The notes beneath the pieces were generated by a model. The model was given only the letters and a program-made list of their open reading frames with translations, was not told the origin of the DNA and made no database searches. The translations under genes and the position numbers were made by a program. A stretch of DNA of 64,000 nucleotides from positions 123,375 to 187,374 of the forward strand of contig NZ_BBZJ01000026.1 of NCBI RefSeq assembly GCF_001417775.1, given 5' to 3'. This stretch comes from Streptomyces sp. TP-A0356 (lineage in GTDB: Bacteria > Actinomycetota > Actinomycetes > Streptomycetales > Streptomycetaceae). Shown piece by piece: positions 1 through 8,241 of the stretch (position 1 is its first letter; the number at the start of each line of letters is the position of its first letter).

Positions 1-375
1 CCCGTCATCGAGGCGGCCATCGACGAGGAGCTCGCCCGGTTCGCCGAGCAGGGGCCCACGGCCGAGGAAATGGAGCGCGCCCAGGCCCAGTTGGAGCGCG
101 AGTGGCTGGATCGCCTCGGCACGGTCGCGGGCCGCGCCGACGAACTGTGCCGGTACGCCGTGCTGTTCGGGGACCCGCAGCTCGCCCTGACCGCCGTGCG
201 GCGCGTGCTGGACGTGACCGCCGAGGAGGTGCAGGAGATGGCCAAGGCCCGGCTGCGCCCCGACAACCGTGCGGTGCTGGTGTACGAGCCGGTCGCGGCC
301 GAGGCCGACGCCCGGGAAGCCGCCGAAAACACTGCCGCCGAAGGCACGAGCAACGACGAGGAGTCGGCGAAGTGA
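1..375 (+). CDS. M16 family zinc peptidase, C-terminal fragment (cut by window edge)
   Basis: The frame is open from the first base to the TGA at 373-375, giving the last 124 residues of a protein that begins outside the window. The tail has the alternating charged and leucine pattern of the C-terminal domain of M16 (insulinase/pitrilysin-like) peptidases, with a late helix ending in a low-complexity Glu/Ala-rich stretch. The catalytic HxxEH half is not visible here. The next gene is a second M16-type protein whose GTG start overlaps this stop (GTGA). The two therefore form the usual paired arrangement, in which one subunit is catalytic and the other is not. The family call rests mainly on that pairing and on the tail pattern. 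Confidence 0.75.
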   Translation, partial: PVIEAAIDEELARFAEQGPTAEEMERAQAQLEREWLDRLGTVAGRADELCRYAVLFGDPQLALTAVRRVLDVTAEEVQEMAKARLRPDNRAVLVYEPVAAEADAREAAENTAAEGTSNDEESAK

Positions 376-1760
376 GCGAGCTCGCGACCATGGACTTCCA
401 TCCCCAGCCCCACGCCGGCGAAGCCCGGCCCTGGGCGTTCCCGGCCCCCGAGCGCGGCACGCTGGACAACGGCCTGACCGTGCTGCGCTGCCACCGTCCC
501 GGCCAGCAGGTCGTCGCCGTCGAGGTGCTTCTCGACGCGCCCCTGGACGCGGAGCCGGCCGGCCTCGACGGCGTCGCCACGATCATGGCGCGCGCCTTCT
601 CCGAGGGCACCGACAAGCACTCCGCCGAGGAGTTCGCCGCCGAACTGGAGCGTTGCGGTGCCACTCTCGACTCGCACGCCGACCACCCCGGCGTCCGCCT
701 CTCCCTCGAAGTGCCCGTCTCCCGCCTCCCCAAGGCGCTCGGGCTGCTCGCCGACGCCCTGAGGTCGCCGGCGTTCGAGGACAGCGAGGTGGAGCGGCTG
801 GTGCGCAACCGCCTCGACGAGATCCCGCACGAGATGGCCAATCCGGCCCGGCGCGCCGCCAAGGAGCTCTCCAAGGAGCTGTTCCCGGCGTCCTCGCGCA
901 TGTCGCGCCCCCGCCAGGGCACCGAGGAGACGGTCGCGAACATCGACGCCGCGGCCGTCCGCGCCTTCTACGAGCGGCACGTACGCCCCGCGACGGCCTC
1001 CGCCGTCGTGGTGGGCGACCTCACCGGGATCGAACTCGACGAGCTTCTCGGGGAGACGCTGGGCGCCTGGACGGGTGCGCCCGCCAAGCCCCGCCCGGTG
1101 CCGCCGGTGACCGCCGACGACACCGGCCGCGTGATCATCGTGGACCGTCCCGGGGCCGTCCAGACGCAGCTGCTCATCGGCCGCATCGGCGCCGACCGCC
1201 ACGACCGTGTGTGGCCCGCCCAGGTGCTCGGCACCTATTGCCTCGGCGGCACCCTCACCTCCCGCCTGGACCGCGTCCTGCGCGAGGAGAAGGGCTACAC
1301 CTACGGTGTGCGGGCGTTCGGCCAGGTGCTGCGTTCGGCGCCCGACGGCACGGGCGCCGCGATGCTGGCCATCAGCGGCTCCGTCGACACGCCGAACACC
1401 GGGCCAGCCCTCGACGACCTGTGCAAGGTGCTGCGCACCCTCGCCGCCGAGGGGCTGACGGACGCCGAGCGCGACATCGCCGTGCAGAACCTGGTGGGCG
1501 TGGCCCCGCTCAAGTTCGAGACCGCGGCGGCCGTCGCGAGCACGCTCGCCGACCAGGTCGAACAGCACCTTCCGGACGACTACCAGGCGACGCTCTATCA
1601 GGAGCTCGCCGCGACGGGCACGGTGGAGGCCACGGCCGCCGTCGTGAACGCGTTCCCGGTGGACCGTCTGGTGACCGTTCTGGTGGGCGACGCCTCCCAG
1701 ATCCAGGAGCCCGTCAAGGCGCTCGGCATCGGTGAAGTGAGCGTCGTGACGGCCGAGTAG
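372..1760 (+). CDS. M16 family peptidase-like subunit (probably non-catalytic partner)
   Basis: 462 residues. The GTG at 372 is chosen because it overlaps the upstream stop and is followed by the expected N-terminus; an upstream in-frame extension would run deep into the preceding gene. Residues about 30-200 and 230-440 form the two half-domains of M16 peptidases, including the late 'LREEKGYTYGVRA' segment typical of the C-terminal half, where Arg and Tyr contact substrate. The first half should carry the zinc motif HxxEH near 'GLDGVATIMARAFSEGT', but no such His or Glu is present. The protein therefore probably acts as the structural partner of the upstream subunit in a heterodimeric processing-type peptidase. 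It is followed by a strong terminator. Confidence 0.85.
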   Translation: MSELATMDFHPQPHAGEARPWAFPAPERGTLDNGLTVLRCHRPGQQVVAVEVLLDAPLDAEPAGLDGVATIMARAFSEGTDKHSAEEFAAELERCGATLDSHADHPGVRLSLEVPVSRLPKALGLLADALRSPAFEDSEVERLVRNRLDEIPHEMANPARRAAKELSKELFPASSRMSRPRQGTEETVANIDAAAVRAFYERHVRPATASAVVVGDLTGIELDELLGETLGAWTGAPAKPRPVPPVTADDTGRVIIVDRPGAVQTQLLIGRIGADRHDRVWPAQVLGTYCLGGTLTSRLDRVLREEKGYTYGVRAFGQVLRSAPDGTGAAMLAISGSVDTPNTGPALDDLCKVLRTLAAEGLTDAERDIAVQNLVGVAPLKFETAAAVASTLADQVEQHLPDDYQATLYQELAATGTVEATAAVVNAFPVDRLVTVLVGDASQIQEPVKALGIGEVSVVTAE

Positions 1761-1799
1761 AGCGGTTCCGTACGCCGCGCGTGGCGGCGGCGTGCCGAG

Positions 1800-1829
1800 G
1801 GCCCCGGTGACTCTTCCGTCACCGGGGCC
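1800..1829 (+). terminator. Strong GC hairpin terminator after the M16 pair
   Basis: A perfect 12-bp inverted repeat, GGCCCCGGTGAC with its complement, separated by a 6-nt loop, lies 40 bp after the stop of the M16 operon. It separates this operon from the riboswitch-controlled gene downstream. Confidence 0.85.
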
Positions 1830-1987
1830 AGCCTCTTGGGCGTTTGTCCGTATTGCCACAGAGGTTGCCTCTCTGCCCTGTGGGATGCGCTACAAATGCC
1901 CCGATCGGTTTGGTGATCGAAACAGGGCCCTTCTAGCGTCGTCCGGGCTGTCCGTCAGGCAGTGCGCCGCACCCGCGGCACCGGACA

Positions 1988-2165
1988 GTCATCGCCGAGT
2001 CCCCGTACGGCGCGAGCCAGGGGAGCCGGGGACCCGCCCTCCTGTCGCCGCTTCGCGGCTGGAGGGGCCCAAGTTCCTGGGGTGAATCGGGCGTGAGCCC
2101 GTAGGAGACCTTCCTGCTCCGAACCCGTCAGCTAACCCGGTAGGCGAGAGGGAAGGAAAGGACCA
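1988..2165 (+). ncRNA. ydaO/yuaA-type cyclic di-AMP riboswitch
   Basis: The leader of the M23 peptidase gene carries the conserved blocks I recognise from actinobacterial ydaO riboswitches. These are 'GCCGAGTCCCCGTACGG' near 1993, 'GGGGTGAATCGGGCG' near 2079, 'GTAGGAGACCTTCCTGCTCC' at 2101-2120, then 'GAACCCGTCAGCTAACC' and 'GGTAGGCGAGAGGGAAGG' just before the ATG at 2174. This class binds c-di-AMP and in Streptomyces precedes cell-wall hydrolase genes, where ligand binding turns expression off. The exact 5' boundary is approximate. The element is intact as far as I can read it. Confidence 0.92.
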
Positions 2166-2173
2166 GCCACTTC

Positions 2174-2926
2174 ATGGCGTTCACCTGCGCCACCGGGAAG
2201 CACCGACGTCCCAGCCGTGCGAAGCGTACGACCACGAACGCCATGGGCGTCGCGGCGCTCACCACCACCGGCGTCATCGGCACCCTGGCAGCCCCGGCGC
2301 TCGCCGCCGGCACCCCCGTAGAGCAGACCGGACTGATCCGGGCCGTCACCCTCGGCGACTCGGTCGCGGAGAAGATCAGCGCCCAGGCCGCCGCCCAGAA
2401 GCAGGCCGCCGAGCAGAAGCAGGCCGCGGAGGCCGCGCGCAGGCAGGCCGCCGAGAAGGCCGCGAAGGAGCGCGAGGCGAAGGAGCGCGCCGCACGTGAC
2501 GCCGAGCGCAGGCGGCTGAACGCCTTCGTGGCGCCGATCTACGACTCGTTCGTCTCCGTCGGCTACAAGTCCGGCGGCTCCCTGTGGTCCTCCGGGGCCC
2601 ACACCGGCATCGACTTCCACGCCGCCACGGGCACCCCCGTGCACGCGGTCGGCGCCGGCACCGTCATCGACACGGGCTGGGGCGGCGCGTACGGCAACCA
2701 GATCGTCATCAAGATGAACGACGGCACCTACACGCAGTACGGCCACCTGTCGTCCATCGGTGTCTCCGCGGGCCAGCAGGTCACGCCGGGTCAGCAGATA
2801 GCCCTCTCCGGGGCCACCGGCAACGTCACCGGGCCGCACCTTCATTTCGAGGCGCGTACGTCCGCGGAGTACGGCTCGGACATCGACCCCGTCGCCTACC
2901 TTCGGGCACACGGTGTGAACGTCTGA
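2174..2926 (+). CDS. Secreted M23 family metallopeptidase (LytM-type endopeptidase)
   Basis: 250 residues. The N-terminus has a basic stretch and then a hydrophobic segment ending in 'APALAAG', a plausible signal peptide cleaved near residue 42. Residues about 70-120 are an Ala/Lys/Glu/Gln-rich coiled coil. The C-terminal 110 residues are a LytM/peptidase M23 domain with the zinc ligands visible: H and D in 'GAHTGIDFH', and the HLH motif in 'GPHLHFEAR'. It is expected to cut peptidoglycan cross-bridges outside the membrane. Expression is probably controlled by the c-di-AMP riboswitch that forms its leader, linking cell-wall remodelling to second-messenger and osmotic status. A terminator follows at 2957. 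Confidence 0.95.
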   Translation: MAFTCATGKHRRPSRAKRTTTNAMGVAALTTTGVIGTLAAPALAAGTPVEQTGLIRAVTLGDSVAEKISAQAAAQKQAAEQKQAAEAARRQAAEKAAKEREAKERAARDAERRRLNAFVAPIYDSFVSVGYKSGGSLWSSGAHTGIDFHAATGTPVHAVGAGTVIDTGWGGAYGNQIVIKMNDGTYTQYGHLSSIGVSAGQQVTPGQQIALSGATGNVTGPHLHFEARTSAEYGSDIDPVAYLRAHGVNV

Positions 2927-2956
2927 CAACGCGGCTCCGGCAGGAGCGCCGCGTGT

Positions 2957-2986
2957 GATGGCCCCGGCTCATGGACCGGGGCCATC
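2957..2986 (+). terminator. Hairpin terminator after the M23 gene
   Basis: An 11-bp perfect stem, GATGGCCCCGG with its complement, and an 8-nt loop start 30 bp after the M23 stop codon. Confidence 0.8.
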
Positions 2987-3124
2987 GTCGTTTCGGACGG
3001 CCGTCTGTCCAAAAAATATCCCCGGATTCCGGCCTCCCGTCGGAAATTCCGGTCCGCTGCAATAGAGTCGGTTGAACACACGTCAATCGGCGACGTTTCA
3101 CGCGGATTAAGGCGGAGGTCGGTC

Positions 3125-3820
3125 ATGCGTATTCCGGCACACTCGGTATGCACGGCGATCCGCGATGACATCGTCGCGGGTGTCTACGAGCGGGGCGGCC
3201 GGCTCACCGAGGAGCTCCTCGCGCGTCGCTACGGAGTCTCGCGGGTCCCCGTGCGGGAGGCCCTGCGGACGCTGGAGGCCGAGGGCTTCGTCGTCACCCG
3301 CAGACACGCGGGCGCGTGTGTGGCGGAACCGACCGAGCAGGAGGCGTCCGACCTCCTGGAGATGCGGCTGCTGCTGGAGCCGCTGGGTGCCGCGCGAGCC
3401 GCGCAGCGCCGCACGGAGGCCCATCTCAAGGTGCTGCGGGGCCTGGTCAGACTGGGCCAGGAACGAGCCAGGCGGGGCAACAGCGAGGATCTGCGCTCTC
3501 TGGGTGGCTGGTTCCACGAGACGCTCGCGCAGGCCTGCGGGAGCCCGGCGCTGACCTCGACGCTCGCCCAGTTGCGGCACAAGATCGCCTGGATGTACAC
3601 GGCCGAGGCGTCGGCCAGTCCGGTGGAGTCCTGGGCGGAGCACGGCGGCATCGTGGACGCCGTCGCGCGCGGCGACAGTGAGCGGGCGCGGGCGATCACG
3701 GCGTTGCACACCGAGCGCGCGACCGCCGCGCACCGGCTCCGCTTTCCCGGCCAAGGGGAGCGGGCGGACCGTGTGAGGACTTCGCAACACGCCGTAAACA
3801 TGTCGGGGGTGCGGCATTAA
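3125..3820 (+). CDS. GntR family transcriptional regulator (FadR/FCD subgroup)
   Basis: 231 residues. The ATG at 3125 is preceded by a good ribosome site (GGCGGAGG). Residues about 5-70 are a GntR winged helix-turn-helix: 'IRDDIVAGVYERGGRLTEE', then 'YGVSRVPVREALRTLEAEG' and 'VVTRRHAGACVAEPT'. The remaining 150 residues are all-helical with 'EMRLLLEPLGAARAA', 'FHETLAQACGSP' and 'EHGGIVDAVARGDSERARA', which match the FCD ligand-binding domain. Its ligand cannot be read from the sequence. It stands alone, followed by more than 1 kb without a recognisable gene, so its targets are unknown; autoregulation from the AT-richer upstream region is likely. The stop is TAA, unusual in this window. Confidence 0.9.
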   Translation: MRIPAHSVCTAIRDDIVAGVYERGGRLTEELLARRYGVSRVPVREALRTLEAEGFVVTRRHAGACVAEPTEQEASDLLEMRLLLEPLGAARAAQRRTEAHLKVLRGLVRLGQERARRGNSEDLRSLGGWFHETLAQACGSPALTSTLAQLRHKIAWMYTAEASASPVESWAEHGGIVDAVARGDSERARAITALHTERATAAHRLRFPGQGERADRVRTSQHAVNMSGVRH

Positions 3821-4404
3821 CACGGGCGCCGTATACAAAGAGGGATATTCGGCTGGTCCTATTCCGGCTGCCCTTGTTCCGGCGTGCCCTGGAATTCGGA
3901 TGCCCATGCCTTCTGTGTGCCTTGCGCGGATTTCCGGGCGGCACGCTGAATTTCTCATGCGCGACGAACGACGGAGGTCGCCACACGCAAAGGGCGCGTC
4001 GGCGCGCGGCTCGAAGAGAGCCCTGCGCGCGCACGGCGCCCAGCCGCGCCCCGGGGCCGCCGACGCCATGCGGTCGGCGCGCGGGGTCGTGTTGCGTCGG
4101 AGGGGCGGGAGGGCATGGCATCCCGCGGCGGCGGAGGTTGGTGGTCGCCGCACCCACAGGTCCTTGCATGTGCGCCGCGGGGAGTGTCCGCATCCTTCGA
4201 ACTGCGGTGCGGGTGCCACATGGCGCCGTGCCACGCGCCGAGTGATCGCCGCGCGCATTGGGCTCCGCGCCGGCGCGCTTCGGGCGGCGAGCGCGGGGCG
4301 TATGCCGCACACGCACCGCTCACTCGCCCCCGCCCCGCCCGATCGCCCTGGCGGGCGTGGAGCCGCGTCCGTGGGCCCATGGTGCGACGGTCCAGCCGTG
4401 CCCG
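3821..4404. other. Gene-free stretch between the GntR gene and the minisatellite
   Basis: No frame here has a ribosome site, a recognisable domain and convincing Streptomyces codon bias together; the several long open frames are typical of very GC-rich noncoding DNA. The first 150 bases are AT-richer and may hold promoter elements. I see no RNA gene or strong hairpin. Confidence 0.5.
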
Positions 4405-4761
4405 GGTGATGGCCCGCGCCCGACCGGGGATCGCCCGTGCGGGGCCGGTGATGGGCCGCCCCTGACCGGTGATGGCCCGCGACCGACGGGTGATGGCCCG
4501 TGCCTGACCGGTGATGGCCCGTGCCCGACGGGTGATGGCCCGTGCCTGACCGGTGATGGCCCGTGCCCGACGGGTGATGGCCCGCGTCTGACCGGTGATG
4601 GCCCGCGTCTGACCGGTGATGGCCCGCGCCCGACGGGTGATGGCCCGTGCCTGACCGGTGATGGCCCGTGCCTGACCGGTGATGGCCCGCGACCGACCGG
4701 TGATGGCCCGCGACCGACCGGTGATCGCCCGTGCGGGGCCGGTGATGGCCCGTGCGGGGCC
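4405..4761. repeat. 21-bp tandem repeat array (about 17 units)
   Basis: About 17 head-to-tail copies of a 21-bp unit follow one another without spacers. The core is GGTGATGGCCCG followed by a variable YGYCYGAC or GCGGGGC. Units 4426, 4447 and the last few are the most diverged; the central copies alternate between two subtypes (CTGACC and CGACGG). Because 21 is divisible by 3, all frames stay open; on the plus strand one frame reads as a repeated TGDGP(C/R)(L/P) heptapeptide. Each unit boundary often contains the palindrome ACCGGT. The array ends 140 bp downstream of the ptsH stop codon (ptsH is on the minus strand). Confidence 0.9.
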
Positions 4762-4900
4762 CGTGTCCGTCGGTTGCCCGGCGTCCGTACCTGGATGCCG
4801 TCGCCCGGTGCCCTACGGCTGCCGTGTGCGGGTGCGTACGCGACGGAGCCGCGTCCGCCGTGAAGGCCGACGCGGCTCCGCCGTGCAGGTGCCCGAAGGG

Positions 4901-5182
4901 TCAGACGGTCTCGGGAAGCTCCTCAAGACCCTCGGCGACGAGCTTGGCCAGACGGTCCAGGGCGGCGTCGGCGCCCTCCGCGTCGGAGGCGAGGACGATC
5001 TCCTCCCCGCCCTGGGCGCCCAGGCCGAGAACCGCCAGCATGGACGCGGCGTTGACCGGGTTGCCGCCGGCCTTGGCGATGGTCACGGGAACGCCGGAGG
5101 CCGTGGCTGCCCGGACGAAGATGGAGGCGGGGCGGGCGTGAAGGCCCTCGGCCCAGCCGACGTTGACGCGGCGCTCAGCCAT
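4901..5182 (-). CDS. ptsH: HPr phosphocarrier protein of the PTS
   Basis: 93 residues, the usual HPr length. The phosphorylatable His lies in 'GLHARPASIFV' (about residue 16), with the following Arg and Pro conserved. The regulatory-serine region is recognisable in 'NPVNAASMLAVLGLGAQGGEEI', with the Ser present. HPr accepts phosphate from enzyme I and passes it to sugar-specific EIIA components in the cytoplasm. It is monocistronic here, divergent from the PatA-like gene. A short AT-richer region at 5183-5300 should hold its promoter. Downstream it faces the 21-bp repeat array, with no obvious GC hairpin of its own. Confidence 0.95.
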   Translation of the reverse strand: MAERRVNVGWAEGLHARPASIFVRAATASGVPVTIAKAGGNPVNAASMLAVLGLGAQGGEEIVLASDAEGADAALDRLAKLVAEGLEELPETV

Positions 5183-5341
5183 GTGATGCTGCCCTTCAGG
5201 TGTCTCAGGGTTGTCTAGACCAGTTTCCCATATGGTGAAGCGTGCCCGGAGCGGGCGTCGGTCCCGTCCCCGGGCGGGCCCGAACCGGTCCCCTTAGCCT
5301 GCCTCGCGCCGTTGTCGGACGCGAGCCTTACTCTGGGGCCC

Positions 5342-8146
5342 ATGCAGACCGCGTCGGACCGGCACGAGTACCCCGCTCACTGGGAGGCCGACGTGGTGCT
5401 GCGCGACGGCGGTACCGCGCGCATCAGGCCCATCACCGTCGACGACGCCGAGCGCCTCGTCAGCTTCTACGAGCAGGTCTCGGACGAGTCGAAGTACTAC
5501 CGCTTCTTCGCGCCGTACCCTCGCCTGTCCGCCAAGGACGTCCACCGCTTCACGCACCACGACTTTGTGGACAGGGTGGGACTCGCGGCCACGGTCGGCG
5601 GCGAGTTCATCGCAACCGTACGCTATGACCGCATCGGCACCGACGGGATGCCCGCCTCGGCTCCCGCCGACGAGGCCGAGGTCGCGTTCCTCGTGCAGGA
5701 CGCGCACCAGGGGCGGGGCGTCGCCTCCGCCCTCCTCGAACACATCGCGGCGGTGGCCCGGGAGCGCGGCATCCGCCGGTTCGCCGCCGAGGTGCTTCCC
5801 GCCAACACCAAGATGATCAAGGTGTTCACCGACGCCGGGTACCAGCAGAAGCGCAGCTTCGAGGACGGCGTCGTACGTCTGGAGTTCGACCTGGAGCCCA
5901 CCGACCGCTCGGTGGCCGTGCAGCGCGCGCGGGAGCAGCGGGCCGAGGCGCGATCCGTGCAGCGACTGCTCGCGCCCGGCTCGGTCGCCGTCATCGGTGC
6001 GGGCCGGGCGCCCGGGGGAGTGGGCCACAGCGTCCTCGGCAACCTCAGGGAGGCCGGGTTCACCGGCCGCCTGTACGCGGTGAACAGGGCGTTCGGTGAA
6101 GGGCAGAAGGACCTCGACGGGGTCCCCGCCCACCGGTCCGTCCGTGAGATCGCCGAGCCGGTCGACCTCGCCGTCGTCGCCGTCCCCGCCGAGCGCGTCC
6201 CGGAGGTGGTCGCCGAGTGCGGCGAGCACGGGGTGCAGGGGCTCGTGGTCATCTCGGCGGGATACGCCGAGAGCGGGCCGGACGGCCGGGAGCGGCAGCG
6301 GGAACTGGTGCGGCAGGCCCGGTCGTACGGGATGCGGATCATCGGGCCGAACGCCTTCGGGGTCATCAACACCTCGCCGGAGGTCCGGCTCAACGCGTCC
6401 CTCGCGCCCCAGATGCCGCGCCCCGGACGCATAGGACTGTTCGCCCAGTCCGGCGCCATCGGCATCGCGCTGCTGTCGAGGCTTCATCGGCGCGGGGGAG
6501 GCGTCACCGGGGTCACCGGCGTGTCGACCTTCGTGTCCTCCGGCAACCGGGCCGACGTCTCGGGCAACGACGTCCTGCAGTACTGGTACGAGGACCCAGA
6601 CACCGACGTGGCGCTGATGTACCTGGAGACCATCGGCAACCCGCGCAAGTTCACCCGGCTCGCGCGCCGCACGGCGGCGGCCAAGCCGCTGGTGGTGGTG
6701 CAGGGGGCACGCCACGGAGGCGCGCCGCAGGGGCATGCCGTACGAGCCACGCGGCTGCCCCACGCCACGGTGTCCGCGCTGCTGCGCCAGGCAGGGGTGA
6801 TCCGCGTGGACACGATCACGGAACTGGTCGACGCGGGACTGCTGCTGGCCCGGCAGCCGCTGCCCACCGGGCCACGGGTGGCGATCCTGGGGAACTCCGA
6901 GTCGCTGGGGCTGCTGACGTACGACGCGTGTCTGGCCGAGGGGCTGCGGCCGTTGCCGCCGCACGACCTGACCACCGCGGCCTCGGCCGAGGACTTCCAC
7001 CGGGCGCTGTCCGCGGCGCTGGCCGACGACGCGTGCGACGCCGTCGTCGTGACGGCGATCCCGGCGGTCGGCGAGACCCCGGCACAGGACGCCGCGCTCG
7101 CGGAGGCGCTTCGGTCGGCCGCGGCGGCGGCCCCCGCCAAGCCGGTGCTCGTGGTGCACGTGGAGCTCGGCGGGCTCGCGGAGGCGCTGTCCGCGGCGGC
7201 CAGCACCTCGCCCCGGGCCCAGCGCGGCGACCTGCCGCGCCCCGCGCAGCGCCCACCCACCACGGTGGAGGCCCCGGACGGGGCCCGCCTCATCCCCGCC
7301 TACCCCGCCGCCGAGCGTGCCGTGCGCGCCCTCGCCGAAGCCGTCAGGTACGCGCAGTGGCGGCGCGAGGCCGCCGACCCCGGCAAGGTGCCCGAGTACG
7401 ACGACATCGACGAGAAGGGCGCCGCCGAACTGATCCACGGCCTGCTCGCACGGGGGCAGGGGCTGACCCTCGGCACCGACGAGACCTGCGACCTGCTCGC
7501 GCGCTACGGCATCCACGTGCGCAGGGCGCTGCCCGCTCCCACGCCCGAGGCCGCCGCCGAGGCCGCCCGCGCCATCGGCTACCCGGTGGCCCTCAAGGCC
7601 ACCGCCCCGCACCTGCGGCACCGCGCCGACCTGGGCGGCGTCCGCCTGGACCTGGCCGACGAGGAGCAACTGCGCCGGGCGTACGCCGAGTTGACCGAGC
7701 TGTTCGGGAAGCCGGAGGAGCTGCGGCCGGTCGTCCAGGGCATGGCGCCACGCGGCGTCGACACGTTCGTACGGGCCGTCATCGATCCGGCGGCCGGAGC
7801 CGTGCTGTCGTTCGGGCTCGCCGGGGCGGCCTCGCAGCTGCTCGGCGACACGGAGCACCGCTTGATTCCGGTCACCGACCGCGATGCCGCCTCCCTGATC
7901 CGGTCGATCCGGACGGCCCCCCTCCTGTTCGGCTGGCGCGGCTCCGCCCCCGTCGACACACCCGCCCTCGAAGAGGTGATGCTGCGCGTGTCGCGGCTGG
8001 TCGACGACCATCCGGAGGTCGTGGCGGTCACCCTGGAGCCCGTCGTCGTCTCCCCGCGCGGCCTGAGTGTGCTGGGCGCCACCGCGCGGCTCGCGCCGCC
8101 GCCCGCCCGCGACGACCTCGGCCCGAGGACGCTCCCGGTGTACTGA
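5342..8146 (+). CDS. GNAT acetyltransferase fused to NDP-forming acyl-CoA synthetase-like domains (PatA-type protein acyltransferase)
   Basis: 934 residues. The ATG at 5342 is favoured over a frame extension at 5312 because the protein start 'MQTASDRHEYPAHWEADVVL' matches the family. Residues about 20-190 are a GNAT domain, with the acetyl-CoA loop in 'HQGRGVASALLEHI'. From about 210 come the acyl-CoA synthetase (NDP-forming) parts: CoA-binding Rossmann segment 'LAPGSVAVIGAGRAPGGVG', succinyl-CoA-ligase-like domain with 'FAQSGAIGIALL' and 'VSSGNRADVSGNDVL', and a C-terminal ATP-grasp region with 'YPVALKATAPHLRHRADLGGV'. This GNAT-first order is that of actinobacterial Pat enzymes that acetylate lysines of acyl-CoA synthetases. 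The 3' end is duplicated in tandem just after the stop (8130-8195). Confidence 0.88.
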   Translation: MQTASDRHEYPAHWEADVVLRDGGTARIRPITVDDAERLVSFYEQVSDESKYYRFFAPYPRLSAKDVHRFTHHDFVDRVGLAATVGGEFIATVRYDRIGTDGMPASAPADEAEVAFLVQDAHQGRGVASALLEHIAAVARERGIRRFAAEVLPANTKMIKVFTDAGYQQKRSFEDGVVRLEFDLEPTDRSVAVQRAREQRAEARSVQRLLAPGSVAVIGAGRAPGGVGHSVLGNLREAGFTGRLYAVNRAFGEGQKDLDGVPAHRSVREIAEPVDLAVVAVPAERVPEVVAECGEHGVQGLVVISAGYAESGPDGRERQRELVRQARSYGMRIIGPNAFGVINTSPEVRLNASLAPQMPRPGRIGLFAQSGAIGIALLSRLHRRGGGVTGVTGVSTFVSSGNRADVSGNDVLQYWYEDPDTDVALMYLETIGNPRKFTRLARRTAAAKPLVVVQGARHGGAPQGHAVRATRLPHATVSALLRQAGVIRVDTITELVDAGLLLARQPLPTGPRVAILGNSESLGLLTYDACLAEGLRPLPPHDLTTAASAEDFHRALSAALADDACDAVVVTAIPAVGETPAQDAALAEALRSAAAAAPAKPVLVVHVELGGLAEALSAAASTSPRAQRGDLPRPAQRPPTTVEAPDGARLIPAYPAAERAVRALAEAVRYAQWRREAADPGKVPEYDDIDEKGAAELIHGLLARGQGLTLGTDETCDLLARYGIHVRRALPAPTPEAAAEAARAIGYPVALKATAPHLRHRADLGGVRLDLADEEQLRRAYAELTELFGKPEELRPVVQGMAPRGVDTFVRAVIDPAAGAVLSFGLAGAASQLLGDTEHRLIPVTDRDAASLIRSIRTAPLLFGWRGSAPVDTPALEEVMLRVSRLVDDHPEVVAVTLEPVVVSPRGLSVLGATARLAPPPARDDLGPRTLPVY

Positions 8147-8195
8147 GAGGTCGCTCCCGGTGTACTGAGCGGACGGTCCGGGTCTACTGAGCGGC
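8130..8195 (+). repeat. Tandem 22-bp repeats of the PatA-like gene's 3' end
   Basis: Three adjacent 22-bp units begin at 8130, 8152 and 8174. Each contains CCGGTGTACTGAG or a close variant, that is, the last codons and TGA stop of the upstream gene. Only the first copy is translated. The pattern implies slippage duplication of the gene end. Confidence 0.85.
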
Positions 8196-8241
8196 GGCGA
8201 GCGGTGCCGCGCAGTCAGTGTGCCCCCGTAGGATGGACGTC

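Noticed and set aside
4405..4761. A CRISPR array
   Set aside because: The repeats are contiguous with no unique spacers, and no cas genes are in the window.
4258..4863. A plus-strand frame through the minisatellite encoding repeated TGDGP units
   Set aside because: The 21-bp period keeps every frame open, there is no ribosome site at the ATG, and the flanking translation is non-conserved Arg/Pro-rich sequence. Treated as noncoding repeat unless transcripts show otherwise.
5294..8011. A 905-residue open frame on the minus strand opposite the PatA-like gene
   Set aside because: It is a shadow of the high-GC plus-strand gene, with Gly/Arg/His/Pro-rich composition and no domain. The plus frame has clear GNAT and acyl-CoA synthetase motifs.
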